A stretch of DNA of 42,487 bases from Microbacterium testaceum (GTDB lineage Bacteria; Actinomycetota; Actinomycetes; Actinomycetales; Microbacteriaceae): the NCBI RefSeq assembly GCF_001476655.1, contig NZ_LDRT01000035.1, positions 1 through 42,487 of the forward strand, written 5' to 3'. Both the position numbers and the translations under genes were made by a program. The notes below the pieces were generated by a model that saw only the letters and a list, made by a program, of their open reading frames with translations, searched no databases and was not told the origin of the DNA. This document shows, in pieces, positions 1 through 9,047 of the stretch. The stretch's first letter is position 1; every line of letters begins with the position of its first letter.

Positions 1-49
1 CCCCGGCCCCGCCCGCCAGGAAGCACGCGGACCCCGTGACACGACGAAA

Positions 50-77
50 CCCCCGCCGACCCGAAGGTCGACGGGGG
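50..77 (-). terminator. Intrinsic terminator after the metallophosphoesterase gene
   Basis: CCCCCG and CGACC pair with GGTCG and CGGGGG around a four-base loop. Read on the minus strand the loop is TTCG, the one internal mismatch becomes a G-U pair, and three T follow the stem. It starts 12 bases beyond the stop codon at 89, so it should end the minus-strand transcript of the two secreted-protein genes. Confidence 0.75.
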
Positions 78-88
78 CTCCGCATGTT

Positions 89-3000
89 CTACTTCGCGAC
101 GAGCGTGAGCGTCAGCGTCGAGTGGTAGACGCCGACGGGAGCGTCCTTCGGCGGCGTGAAGTCCAGCCCCGCGTCGAAGCGAGCCCCGCCGACCCCGGTG
201 GACACCCCGGCCGAGGACGAGGCGATGACGCCTCCGCCCGTGCCCACGGCGAGACCCGGGAGCAGGGCGTCGCCGGCGAACGGCATCGGTCGGATGCCGA
301 GGGCATCCGCCGGAGCGGAGTAGGTGCCGCTGGTGAAGGGCGTGGCCGTCGCGGTGAGCGTCCATCCCGTGAGCGCGGCACGATCGTCCACGACGGTGAC
401 CCTGCCCAGGTTCGCCGTCGCCCGCGTCCCCCGCTCGACCGCGCCGAAGTCCACCGAGGACTTCTGCGCATCGAGCGACCACAGGTCGCTCGCGGTCACC
501 GTGGTGCGCAGTTCCGCGCTGTCGCGCAGAGTCGTCGGGTGCACCGGGATCTCGAACGTGCCCCACGCGACGACGGTCGGATCGTTCGGCTGCGTGAGCG
601 CGACGGTGTGTCGGCCCGGTTCGAGCCGCGAGATGTCGACGACCGCGTCCCCGGCGGCATCCGTCGTCACCTGTCCGAGATCCGTCGGTGAGGACCACGC
701 CCACGCCCGCAGGACCTGACCCCTGTGCGCCGCGCCCGCGTGCACCGTCACCGTGGTTCCCCCGTCGAGGGGACCGACGACGTCGACGGGAGCCGTGTCC
801 GAGGACGACGGTTGGTGCGGCACGGGGTCGACGACGGTGAGGGTCGCCGCCGCCGACACGGTCTTGCCACCCTCGGCGTTGGAGGCCACGGCGCGGAAGG
901 TCCGACCGTTCATCGCGGTGCTGGCATCCTTCACCGTCAGGGTCGACGAGGTGGCCCCTGCGACATCCGTCCAGGTCGATCCGTCCGTCGACGACTGCCA
1001 GGACACGGTCGGAGCGGGCGATCCCCCCGCGATCACCGAGAACGTCGCGGTCGCCCCGACCAGCACGCGCTGGTCCGACGGGTCGGTGAGCGTCGGCAGG
1101 GATGCCGAGATGGTGACCGTGGCCTCGAGCGCCTTCCCGTCGCGGCTGCCGAGCGACTGCACGAAGCTCAGCGGGTGAGCGCCGGCCCCTGCGACGGGGG
1201 TGTCGAGGGCGACGTGCCAGGTGCCGTCCGAGGCGACCGCTGCACGCCCGACCGTGCGCCCCTGGTCGACGACGCGCACGTCGGCCCCGGCGAGCCCCGT
1301 GCCGTCGAACGAGGCGAGAGAGGTTCCCGCCGGCTGGGCCGACGACACGTCCGTGGTGAGGGTGAACTGCGGTCCGCCGGCGTCGATGTTCTGACGCTGG
1401 TACAGGAACTGGTCGGTGGTCAGGGCGTGGTCGACGAGACGCGTCTCGCCCACGCAGCCGTACCAGCCGTGCTCGGGCTCTTCGTTCCACGTCGACGCGC
1501 CGATGATCCACGGCATGAAGTCGGCGGCCATCATCCCGCCGACCTGCGAGGCGTTGCGCAGCACCGGCACGCCGTCGACGTACATGATGACCGTCCCCGC
1601 GGCCGGGTTGTTCACGATCGCGACGTGATGCCACGCCCCGGGCATGATCTCGCCCGACCAGAGGGTGTAGGAGTTCTTCGAGCGCGGGTCGGCGGCCGAG
1701 TACTGGTATTCGCGGAGGTTGGAGATCCCCAGCCAGGCGGCACCGGCACCGGGGTCGGAGGAGTCGTTGATCCCCATCCACTGTCGGGCACCGCCGCGAG
1801 TGATGGCCGCTCCCCAGCGGTTGGCCGCCTCGGTCCAGTTGCTGTCCATCTGCAGGAACGTCTCGAGCGTGTAGCCGGTGCTGGCGTCGAGGTGGGCGAA
1901 GGTGGCCGGGGCCCCGTACTCCGTGGTGAGGTAGCCGAGGTTGTCGCGCGCGCCGGCGTTGCGGTGCACGTCGGTGAAGCAGACCGCACCCTTGTCCGCC
2001 GAGTACACGGGGGCGTTGGCGTGCGAGATGGAGACGTCGTCGCTCGTGTCGGGGGCGTCGGTGTCGTTCACCGGGTTGCGGTACATCGGGCTCGACCCGG
2101 CGATGTCGGGGATCTCGGTCGTGTCCGTCACGTCGCCCTCGGCGACACCGCCGAACCGCCAGTGCGCGAGCGTCCCGTCGACGCGGACGTAGTCGCTGTC
2201 ACTGCCGGCGGCGGCGAGCTGCTGCTCCTTGCCGTGACCGGTCCACCCGGCCGACACGATCTCTTTGGCCCGCGCCGAGAGGTCGCCGTTGTCGGACTGC
2301 GCCGCGGTGGGCGCCTTCCAGCCGAACCGCGCCCCGAAGTCGATCGGCAGGCTGAAGTCCTGCCACTTGCCGTCCAGCACCGGCGTGTCCGTCGACGTGA
2401 GCGCGTCGGCGTGCTTCATCGGCACCCAGGGCGAGACGGTGTCGACGTCGATGCTGTTGTTCGTGAGGTCGAACTCGAACAACGTCATGATGCCGTTACC
2501 GCCGTCCGCGGCCATCTGGTAGTCCGTCAGCACCTCGAACACGGGGTGTCCGAAGTCGTTGGTCAGCGTTCGCTGGGTCGCTCCGTGGAAGTGACCGTTC
2601 AGGGTCAGGATGATCTGGTCGTTCTTGCGGATGAGCTTGTCCCAGAGCAGGTCGCCGTACCACCAGCTCGTGGGCGAGACCTGGTCCTGGTCGATGCCGA
2701 TGATCGCGTGCGAGTTCAGCACCACAGGAACACCCGGGTGGGCATCGAGGATGCCTTGGGCCCAGGCGAAGGTGTCGTCCGAGGCGTTCCAGCCGAGCGA
2801 GAGGACGATCCAGTCGTGTCCCTCCGCCTGGAAGTCGTAAGCCGAGGAGTAACCGTTCTGGAACGTGCCGAGCAGCGTTCCCCCGGCCTGCCGCTTCAGT
2901 GTCGTCGCCCCGAAGTTCGACAGGTAGTTCGCCGCGTTGCCCTCGGAGGAGCGCGCGCCCTGATCGGCCACGTCGTGGTTGCCGGGGATGATCGAGTACG

Positions 3001-3436
3001 GTACGCCCCCGTCCTCGAGGATCCGCATGGCCTTCGCGGCGGCGGTCCACTGGTCGCCCACCCACTGCTGGTCGACGACGTCGCCGAGCTGCACGGCGAA
3101 CGGGATGTTCAGGTCGTTCTTGTGATCGACGACCCACTGCGTCTGCGCTTCGAACGGATTGGTGCCGTATTGCGGGTAGAACTGCGACGCGCTGTACCGC
3201 GAATAGAACTGCGTGTCGGGCAGCACCGGCAGGAGGAAGCTGGATCGGTCCGCGGCGGCCGGCGCGGTGCCGGATGCGGCGCCGGATGCCGCGGCGGACG
3301 CGGCCGAAGCGGGCGCGCCGCCGTCGGCCGCGAGCGCGACGGGGGCGTTGCCGAAGGCGAGGGTGGACAGGGCGAGGGCCGTCACGGCGGCGACCACGGA
3401 ACGCGCGCGCGAGGCGCGACGAGGCTGGATGGACAT
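89..3436 (-). CDS. Secreted multidomain metallophosphoesterase (calcineurin-like, LamG, Ig-like, WxL-like tail)
   Basis: This is a large exported protein of about 1115 residues. A signal peptide with an Arg-rich start and a hydrophobic core ends near ALA-ADGG (about residue 40). A calcineurin-like phosphoesterase domain follows: LPDTQFY near 75, GDVVDQQW near 120, PGNHD near 155, LNSHAI near 245 and GHFHG near 283 are the usual metal ligands. Residues of about 500-670 read as a LamG-like jelly roll, 790-880 as an Ig-like domain with SPAPTVSWQ and WTDVAG, and the last 130 residues resemble WxL-type cell-wall-binding domains (GWTLTATATPF, final TLTLTL). The substrate cannot be read from sequence; a phosphodiester or phosphomonoester outside the cell is likely. 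ATG codons lie at 3448 and 3436; 3436 is chosen because the purine-rich AGAAGAG stands just before it. The gene lies 37 bases behind the next minus-strand gene, probably in one transcript. Confidence 0.88.
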   Translation of the reverse strand: MSIQPRRASRARSVVAAVTALALSTLAFGNAPVALAADGGAPASAASAAASGAASGTAPAAADRSSFLLPVLPDTQFYSRYSASQFYPQYGTNPFEAQTQWVVDHKNDLNIPFAVQLGDVVDQQWVGDQWTAAAKAMRILEDGGVPYSIIPGNHDVADQGARSSEGNAANYLSNFGATTLKRQAGGTLLGTFQNGYSSAYDFQAEGHDWIVLSLGWNASDDTFAWAQGILDAHPGVPVVLNSHAIIGIDQDQVSPTSWWYGDLLWDKLIRKNDQIILTLNGHFHGATQRTLTNDFGHPVFEVLTDYQMAADGGNGIMTLFEFDLTNNSIDVDTVSPWVPMKHADALTSTDTPVLDGKWQDFSLPIDFGARFGWKAPTAAQSDNGDLSARAKEIVSAGWTGHGKEQQLAAAGSDSDYVRVDGTLAHWRFGGVAEGDVTDTTEIPDIAGSSPMYRNPVNDTDAPDTSDDVSISHANAPVYSADKGAVCFTDVHRNAGARDNLGYLTTEYGAPATFAHLDASTGYTLETFLQMDSNWTEAANRWGAAITRGGARQWMGINDSSDPGAGAAWLGISNLREYQYSAADPRSKNSYTLWSGEIMPGAWHHVAIVNNPAAGTVIMYVDGVPVLRNASQVGGMMAADFMPWIIGASTWNEEPEHGWYGCVGETRLVDHALTTDQFLYQRQNIDAGGPQFTLTTDVSSAQPAGTSLASFDGTGLAGADVRVVDQGRTVGRAAVASDGTWHVALDTPVAGAGAHPLSFVQSLGSRDGKALEATVTISASLPTLTDPSDQRVLVGATATFSVIAGGSPAPTVSWQSSTDGSTWTDVAGATSSTLTVKDASTAMNGRTFRAVASNAEGGKTVSAAATLTVVDPVPHQPSSSDTAPVDVVGPLDGGTTVTVHAGAAHRGQVLRAWAWSSPTDLGQVTTDAAGDAVVDISRLEPGRHTVALTQPNDPTVVAWGTFEIPVHPTTLRDSAELRTTVTASDLWSLDAQKSSVDFGAVERGTRATANLGRVTVVDDRAALTGWTLTATATPFTSGTYSAPADALGIRPMPFAGDALLPGLAVGTGGGVIASSSAGVSTGVGGARFDAGLDFTPPKDAPVGVYHSTLTLTLVAK

Positions 3437-3473
3437 CTCTCTTCTCATCGGATGCAGGGAGCGGAACAGCGAG

Positions 3474-5027
3474 TCAGGAGGCGGGGGTGCGGGGCCCGTA
3501 GGCCTCGACCTCGGAGAGGGTCATCCACGTCGCGGACGACTTGTTGCCGACGATCACGCGCAGGCCGGTGGCGAGCACGGGGGTCGAGGTGACCTCGAGG
3601 GAGAGGTTGGTGGTCGGGTTGGCGTAGGGCCAGCCCGACGTGGTCGGCAGGTTCTTCCATCCGCCGAGCAGCGTGCGGTACTGGACGGTCACCGTGCCGA
3701 TGTTCTGCTTCCCCCCGATGTCGTAGACGCCGACCCCGGTGATCTGGCGCGGCTGGTCGAAGGAGAACGACACGCGGTTGGGGTTGACGCGGTTGGCGGC
3801 GCCGCCGCTTCGCCAGTCGGCGAAACCGACGGCGTTGCGGTTGCCGTCGGTGAGGGCGAACGTCGTGCCGTCCTTGAACGCGTAGTCCGGGTGCACGCCG
3901 CTCTGCCGCAGCAGGTTCACGCGCTCGGGTGCGACGAGCGTGACGATCAGGCGCGCGCGGAAGCCCGAACCGGTGACGGCGGAGACGGTGACGGTCCCGG
4001 GCTGCGCGAACGCGGCATCCGTGAGAGCCGCCCAGTCCCAGGACACCGGGGAGGTCACCGTCGCCCCCGTTCCGGGGACCTTGCGCACGACCGTGCGCGG
4101 GGCGAGCATCCGGAGCTCCTTCACGCTCACCCCCGCGTAGGACGTCAGCGCCGCATCGTCGGCCTCTCCGGGCGAACCGACCGAGAAGTGCGCCGTCACC
4201 GCGATAGCCTCACCGAAGAAGCCGGATGCCGTTCCGGTCACGTCGACCTCGCCGTTGCTGTTCCAGACCGATCGATCGGGCATGCGCCAGGCGATCGACG
4301 TCAGGGGAACCGATCCGCCCCAGCCGTACCGGGCGGCGAGGTTCGTCGGCATCGAGGGGGCCGACCCCGCGGGGACCACCGCGGTCGGGACGGCCACGGT
4401 GGCCTGCAACGTGTGCATCCGCCACTTCTGCACGGCGGCGCCGGCGTTGAGGGTGTAGGTCTGCACCTCCGAGCCGTCGGTCGTCTTCCAGTTGTAGAGA
4501 TCGAGCGCGGCGGGTTGCGACGACGGATCCGACTGCACGTTCACGAGGTTGACGGTGCCGTCGCCGGCGTCGCGCGCCTCCCACTGGGCATACGGGTCGG
4601 ATGCGGAGTCGGCGACGTCGGCGAGCTGGAGATAGCGGAAGGTCGACTGGTTGTTGCGGGAGCGGATGAGGACCCGGTCCTGCTGATCGGCGATCAGATA
4701 GGTGTGGGCCGATCCCGTCACGGGATACACGCGCAGGGCCTGCGCCTTCAACGACGCCGCGTTGCCGGTTTTCATGGTCTCGATCGCGGCGGCGGCGCGG
4801 TCTGTCGCCCCCGGCGCCGAAGACACCTGTGCGTTCGTGTCGCCGAGCTGCAGGACCTTTCCGGGCGCGTTCACGCTCTCCAGGAGCATGAGAGTGGGAG
4901 CGCCGACCCCCGATGGGAGGGCGGAGGACGGGGTGGCCGAGGCCGGTGCGGCGATCGTCAGGCCGATGAGCGAGACGGCGACGGCGGCGAGAAGGCGCAG
5001 GGACCGTCTCGGAGACGTGGGGGGCAT
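3474..5027 (-). CDS. Secreted carbohydrate-binding protein (ricin-like, Big_4-like, discoidin-like)
   Basis: A 517-residue protein with a signal peptide (hydrophobic LLAAVAVSLIGLTIAAPASA, cleavage near ASA-TP). Residues of about 40-185 resemble a ricin-type beta-trefoil (VLQLGD, YLIADQQDRVLIR, QKWRMHTL). Residues 200-340 look like a bacterial Ig-like domain of the Big_4 type (LAARYGWGG, WNSNGEVDVTGTA). Residues 345-517 look like an F5/8 type C (discoidin) domain with ALTDGN, VSFSFDQPRQITGVGVYD and a final LSEVEAYGP. I see no catalytic domain, membrane anchor or sortase signal. It may be a free binding protein, or the accessory half of a glycosidase that has lost its catalytic domain. It precedes the metallophosphoesterase gene on the same strand. 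The start at 5027 has AGAGGA about 12 bases upstream. Fold assignments are by pattern only. Confidence 0.82.
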   Translation of the reverse strand: MPPTSPRRSLRLLAAVAVSLIGLTIAAPASATPSSALPSGVGAPTLMLLESVNAPGKVLQLGDTNAQVSSAPGATDRAAAAIETMKTGNAASLKAQALRVYPVTGSAHTYLIADQQDRVLIRSRNNQSTFRYLQLADVADSASDPYAQWEARDAGDGTVNLVNVQSDPSSQPAALDLYNWKTTDGSEVQTYTLNAGAAVQKWRMHTLQATVAVPTAVVPAGSAPSMPTNLAARYGWGGSVPLTSIAWRMPDRSVWNSNGEVDVTGTASGFFGEAIAVTAHFSVGSPGEADDAALTSYAGVSVKELRMLAPRTVVRKVPGTGATVTSPVSWDWAALTDAAFAQPGTVTVSAVTGSGFRARLIVTLVAPERVNLLRQSGVHPDYAFKDGTTFALTDGNRNAVGFADWRSGGAANRVNPNRVSFSFDQPRQITGVGVYDIGGKQNIGTVTVQYRTLLGGWKNLPTTSGWPYANPTTNLSLEVTSTPVLATGLRVIVGNKSSATWMTLSEVEAYGPRTPAS

Positions 5028-5253
5028 GGGGAACAGGGTCCTCTCTTCGGGGCGGCGGCCCTCGGGCGGGCCGGACCGAAGCTATCCACGCGATCTACCG
5101 GGCACCCCTCGCGCACGGTATCTACGGATGAACGGCGGGTTCTCGCCGCGTGGACGCGTGCGGAAACCCGGTGGAGGTCCGGAGTCCGCGAAGAATGTTC
5201 GCCACAGCAACACCGCCGACACATCCCGCCACAGCGCCGTAACGCGACGCCCC

Positions 5254-5259
5254 TAACCT
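5254..5259 (+). promoter_or_regulatory. -10-like TAACCT before uraD
   Basis: TAACCT ends seven bases before the ATG at 5267, and no Shine-Dalgarno sequence lies between them. If this is the -10 hexamer, transcription would begin at or next to the start codon and the mRNA would be leaderless. No convincing -35 is visible. The rest of the 5028-5266 gap shows no other clear element. Confidence 0.4.
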
Positions 5260-5266
5260 GACGGGC

Positions 5267-5794
5267 ATGCACCTGCACGACTTCCATGCCCTCGACGACG
5301 CGGATGCCACGGCCACCGCCCGCGTGTGGGCCGACGTCCCGGGCTGGGTCGATGCCCTCGTCGCGGGTCGCCCGTACGCAAGCGTCGAGGCCCTCGCCTC
5401 CTACGCCGGAGACCTCGCCGCCGCCTGGTCACCGGACGACCTCGCGGCCGCCCTGCACGCGCACCCGCGCATCGGCGCGAAGGTCTCCGGCGAGGGCGCG
5501 GAGGCCGCGGCATCCCGTCGCGAGCAGGGGTCCATGGCATCCGCCGACGACGACGACATCGCGGCCATCGCCGCAGGGAACGCCGCTTACGAGGAGCGGT
5601 TCGGCCGGGTCTTCCTCATCCGCGCCGCCGGGCGCACCCCGGGTGAGATGCGCGCCGAACTCGAGCGCCGCCTGACCAACGACCCCACCGCCGAGACCAT
5701 CGAGGCCACCCGCCAGCTCGCCGAGATCGCCCTGCTGCGCCTGCGGACCACCTTCGCCGACGACGCCCCCGCCGAGCCCGAGGACGCGGAATGA
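5267..5794 (+). CDS. uraD: 2-oxo-4-hydroxy-4-carboxy-5-ureidoimidazoline (OHCU) decarboxylase
   Basis: A protein of 175 residues, the usual family length. UraD catalyses the last step from urate to S-allantoin by removing the carboxyl group of OHCU, the product of UraH. The family HPRIG motif is present with His66 as the expected catalytic histidine, followed by AAASRREQGS and the NAAYEERFGRVFLI stretch typical of UraD. The carboxyl end is the helical ETIEATRQLAEIALLRL region. It is the first gene of a three-gene purine operon and overlaps uraH by four bases (ATGA), which suggests translational coupling. The protein should be cytoplasmic. Confidence 0.93.
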   Translation: MHLHDFHALDDADATATARVWADVPGWVDALVAGRPYASVEALASYAGDLAAAWSPDDLAAALHAHPRIGAKVSGEGAEAAASRREQGSMASADDDDIAAIAAGNAAYEERFGRVFLIRAAGRTPGEMRAELERRLTNDPTAETIEATRQLAEIALLRLRTTFADDAPAEPEDAE

Positions 5795-6111
5795 CCCACC
5801 TCACCACTCACCTCCTGGATGCCACGACGGGCACACCCGCGACCGGCGTCAGCGTCGCGCTGGCCCGACTCGACGGCACCCCCGTCGCCGAGGGCACGAC
5901 CGACGTCGATGGTCGCCTCGCCCTCGGTCCCGACCGGCTCGACGACGGCGACTACGCCCTGACCTTCGGAACCGGGGCCTACTTCCGCGGGCGCGGCGTC
6001 ACCTCGTTCCACCCCGTCGTCACGGTGACCTTCACCGTCGCGGGCGAGGCGCACCTGCACGTGCCGCTGCTGCTGAGCCCCTTCGCCTACTCGACCTACC
6101 GCGGCAGCTGA
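5791..6111 (+). CDS. uraH: 5-hydroxyisourate hydrolase (transthyretin-like)
   Basis: A 106-residue protein that hydrolyses 5-hydroxyisourate to OHCU, between the urate hydroxylase and UraD. It starts with LTTHLLDATTGTPA, where the histidine is an expected active-site residue, and ends in YRGS, the carboxyl-terminal tetrapeptide that separates HIU hydrolases from true transthyretins. The HVPLLLSPFAYSTYRGS end is complete. The start overlaps the uraD stop by four bases and the stop lies eight bases before the next gene, so the three genes form a tight operon. Confidence 0.94.
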   Translation: MTHLTTHLLDATTGTPATGVSVALARLDGTPVAEGTTDVDGRLALGPDRLDDGDYALTFGTGAYFRGRGVTSFHPVVTVTFTVAGEAHLHVPLLLSPFAYSTYRGS

Positions 6112-6119
6112 GGAGCGTC

Positions 6120-7304
6120 ATGAAGGTCATCGTCATCGGCGCCGGTGTCGGCGGAACCTCCGCCGCCCTCGCTCTGCAGAAGCTCGGCCACGACGTCGTC
6201 GTCTACGACCGCATGCGCGAGAACCGCCCCGTCGGCGCGGCGCTGTCGCTGTGGTCCAACGGCGTGAAGGTGCTGAACTGGCTCGGTCTCGGCCCCCAGG
6301 TCGCCGCCCTCGGCGGGCGGATGGACGACATGGCCTACTACGACGGGCACACCGGCGAGGAACTGTGCCGCTTCAGCCTGTCTCCCGTCACCGAGCAGAC
6401 GGGCCAGCGGCCCTATCCGGTGGCCCGCGCCGACCTCCAGCAGCTGATGATGGATGCCGTCGGCTCCGCCCAGATCCACCTCGGCAAGCAGCTGGTCGGC
6501 GTCTCCGAGGCCGAGGGCGTCGTCACCGCCACCTTCGCCGATGGCACCACCGACACCGCCGATCTGCTGATCGGGGCCGACGGGGCGCGCTCGCTCGTGC
6601 GCGACTACGTCACCGAGCCCACCGGCATCCGTCCCGAACGGTCCTATTCGGGGTACGTGAACTACAACGGTCTCGTGAAGGCCGACGAGCGGATCGGACC
6701 GCTCGAGCAGTGGACCACCTACGTCGGCGACGGCAAACGCTGCGCGGTGATGCCCGTGGCCGGCGACCGCTTCTACTTCTTCGTCGACGTGCCCGGCCCC
6801 TCGGGTGTGGTCGAGGACCGCATGGCCGCCCTGGAGGCCGCCTTCGGGTCGTGGGGCGCCCCCGGGGTGCGCGCACTGCTCGACGGCATCGACCCCGACG
6901 AGTCGCTCAACCGCGTCGAGATCTGGGATATCGACCCCTTCGACACCTGGGTGCGCGGGAGGGTCGCGATCCTCGGCGACGCGGCGCACAACACCGCGCC
7001 CGACATCGGGCAGGGCGCGTGCTCGGCGCTGGAGGACAGCTTCGCGCTCGGCATCGTGTTCGCCACGGCGACGCTCGGCGTCGAGGACTCACTGAAGCGC
7101 TACGAGCGCATCCGCACCGAGCGGGCCGGCGACCTCGTGCTGCGGGCCCGCAAGCGCGCGCATGAGACGCACGCGTTCGACGTCGCCGCGACCGAGGCCT
7201 GGTACGACGGCCTGCGCCGCGAGGACGGCACCGGGGTCATCCGCGGCATCGTGGGGAACATCGAGGGAAGCCCCGTGGAGCTGGGCGCGAGCGTGATGCG
7301 TTGA
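6120..7304 (+). CDS. hpxO: FAD-dependent urate hydroxylase (HpxO-like)
   Basis: A 394-residue class A flavin monooxygenase. The amino end has the Rossmann signature GAGVGGTSAALALQ for FAD binding and an acidic-tipped second strand (VVVYDR). GADGARSLV near residue 155 and GDAAHNTAPDIGQG near 285 are the other two conserved flavoprotein motifs. The HpxO type is preferred over generic salicylate or kynurenine hydroxylases because GAALSLWSNGVKVLNWLG is typical of HpxO and because uraD and uraH lie directly upstream. The enzyme would convert urate to 5-hydroxyisourate with NAD(P)H and oxygen, replacing classical uricase. GAGGAG lies before the ATG. No allantoinase gene follows in this window. Confidence 0.9.
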   Translation: MKVIVIGAGVGGTSAALALQKLGHDVVVYDRMRENRPVGAALSLWSNGVKVLNWLGLGPQVAALGGRMDDMAYYDGHTGEELCRFSLSPVTEQTGQRPYPVARADLQQLMMDAVGSAQIHLGKQLVGVSEAEGVVTATFADGTTDTADLLIGADGARSLVRDYVTEPTGIRPERSYSGYVNYNGLVKADERIGPLEQWTTYVGDGKRCAVMPVAGDRFYFFVDVPGPSGVVEDRMAALEAAFGSWGAPGVRALLDGIDPDESLNRVEIWDIDPFDTWVRGRVAILGDAAHNTAPDIGQGACSALEDSFALGIVFATATLGVEDSLKRYERIRTERAGDLVLRARKRAHETHAFDVAATEAWYDGLRREDGTGVIRGIVGNIEGSPVELGASVMR

Positions 7305-7337
7305 GCCGTTCCCTTCCCTCGCCGACGCGGAGCGCGA

Positions 7338-7363
7338 GCGTCCGGCGCGGGCGTCCGGCGCGG
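7338..7363. repeat. Two tandem copies of a 13-base repeat
   Basis: GCGTCCGGCGCGG occurs twice without a gap in the 64-base space between the converging hpxO and amidohydrolase genes. No clear terminator hairpin is visible here. Confidence 0.7.
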
Positions 7364-7368
7364 GCGCG

Positions 7369-8997
7369 TCACCGCCGCGCGGCGGCCACCGATCGGTCCA
7401 CCACCACGTCGCCCCCGACCACCGTCAAGAGCACGTGGGCGCTCGCGAACGCGTCGGGATCCGCCGACAGCGGGTTGGCGGCGAACGCCGTGAGGTAGGC
7501 CGGCATCCCCTCCTCGATCGTCCCTCCGCGCTCACCGACCGAGCGCCACCACCCGCGGGTGTGGGCGTCGAGCGCCACCGGGGCGTCGAGGGCCTGATGG
7601 GGGAGCACGGGGGTGACGTCCGTGCGCCCCGCGGGGCGGCGGAGCATCGCCGCGGCGAGCGTGGCCCGGGCGTCGTAGGGGGCGACGGGCCAATCGGATC
7701 CGAGAGCCACGACCACACCCCTGTCGTGCAGATCACGCGTGCGCCACGCGCGGTCGGCGCGCTCATCTCCCAGACGGCGCGACCAGTTGTCGGTGTGGTC
7801 GGCGCGCGTGAAATGGGTGCAGTGCGTGGGCTGCATGCTGACGGAGACCCCGGCCTCGACGATGAGGTCGAGCACGTCGTCGGGCAGCGTCTCGATGTGC
7901 TCGATGCGGTGCGGCACCCCGGTGCGCTCGAGGGCGTTCAACGTCGCGGCGACGAACTCGATCCCGCGATCGCCGATGGCGTGGGTCGTCGTGGGGATGC
8001 CGCGCGCGTGGAAGTACGCGACCGCGGCGGCGTACTCGGGCGGACGCAGCCACAGCGACTCGGTCGACTCGCCGTGCGTGTCGGGCTCGCGCAGCCACGC
8101 GGTGCCGTTGTCGATGGTGCCGTCGATCATGAGCTTGATGCCCCGGACCTCCCATCGCCGGCCATGGCGCCCTTGAAGATCCGCGAGCCGCGCCCAATCG
8201 CTCTCATGGGAGCCCGGCACGGCCATCGGCGAGACGCGAAGGCGGATCGGCAGTTCTCCCTCAGCCTCGAGCGCGTCGAAGAGATCGAAGGCATCGGGGT
8301 CGGACGAGTCGAGCATCTGTCCGATCGTGACGCCGGTCTCGGCCATTCCGCGGAGGATGGCGCCGAGCGCGTCGCGCCGGTCCTCGAAGGTCAGGATCGG
8401 CAGGATGCCGGTGACCCGGCTCATCGCGCTCTGCTCGAGCAGGTACCCGGTCGGCGTCCCGTGCTCGTCGACCGCGATCGACGAGGAGTCGTCGAAGCTC
8501 TCGGCACCCGTGACGCCGGCGCGCTCCAGAGCCGCCGCCGAGGCGATCGCGGAGTGGGCGTCGAAGAGCTGGACGAGCGCCAGACGGTCCGACGGAAGCA
8601 GGTCGAAGAGCGCCCCGGACGGTGCTGCGGGGCCGAACACGTTCGGATCGAGACCCCAACCGAGGACCCACTCCCCCGCGTCTGCCGCCTCCTCGGCGAG
8701 CGCACGCCGGGCTTCGTCGAGGGTCGCCACGGCACTCAAGTCGACCCCACGAGTCAGGCCGATCCCCGCAACGGGGTGGATGTGCGCATCGACGATGCCG
8801 GCCGTGAGCGTCGCATCGCCCAGGTCGACGACGCGGCCCGCGCGCGATCTCCAGGAGTCCGCGGCATCCGGGGTCCCCACTGCGACGATCTCTCCGTCGC
8901 GGATCGCCACGAATCCGGCCTCCGCGGGCGCGCCGGCCAGGGCCGACGGCGTGAGGACCGCTCCCGCGAGGACCACGAGGTCGATGTTCTCCGGCAT
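7369..8997 (-). CDS. Metal-dependent amidohydrolase, YtcJ-like
   Basis: A protein of about 542 residues of the amidohydrolase superfamily (Amidohydro_3/YtcJ group). After an amino-terminal beta-sandwich part (VVLAGAVLTP) comes the metal-binding DAHIHPVAGIGLT. Further along are THAIGDRGIEF, RIEHIETLPDD and LGSDWPVAPYDAR, which supply the other ligand histidines and the catalytic aspartate. The substrate is unknown; family members act on amides, formamides and cyclic ureides. The frame stays open well upstream, but the ATG at 8997 is preferred because AAGGAG lies eight bases before it and the family amino terminus begins there. It follows the permease gene by 50 bases on the same strand, so the permease probably imports its substrate or a related amine. 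Confidence 0.88.
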   Translation of the reverse strand: MPENIDLVVLAGAVLTPSALAGAPAEAGFVAIRDGEIVAVGTPDAADSWRSRAGRVVDLGDATLTAGIVDAHIHPVAGIGLTRGVDLSAVATLDEARRALAEEAADAGEWVLGWGLDPNVFGPAAPSGALFDLLPSDRLALVQLFDAHSAIASAAALERAGVTGAESFDDSSSIAVDEHGTPTGYLLEQSAMSRVTGILPILTFEDRRDALGAILRGMAETGVTIGQMLDSSDPDAFDLFDALEAEGELPIRLRVSPMAVPGSHESDWARLADLQGRHGRRWEVRGIKLMIDGTIDNGTAWLREPDTHGESTESLWLRPPEYAAAVAYFHARGIPTTTHAIGDRGIEFVAATLNALERTGVPHRIEHIETLPDDVLDLIVEAGVSVSMQPTHCTHFTRADHTDNWSRRLGDERADRAWRTRDLHDRGVVVALGSDWPVAPYDARATLAAAMLRRPAGRTDVTPVLPHQALDAPVALDAHTRGWWRSVGERGGTIEEGMPAYLTAFAANPLSADPDAFASAHVLLTVVGGDVVVDRSVAAARR

Positions 8998-9047
8998 GAA
9001 CGCACTCCTTCTCCGTGATCGACGGGTGTCACCTCGATCGGATGCCG

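Noticed and set aside
725..3592. A 955-codon open frame on the plus strand opposite the metallophosphoesterase
   Set aside because: It is Arg/Val/Gly-rich antisense reading of a clear gene, has no recognisable domain and arises from GC-rich third positions.
3213..5261. A 682-codon plus-strand frame opposite the binding protein
   Set aside because: Same shadow effect; it crosses two real genes and has no motif or start context.
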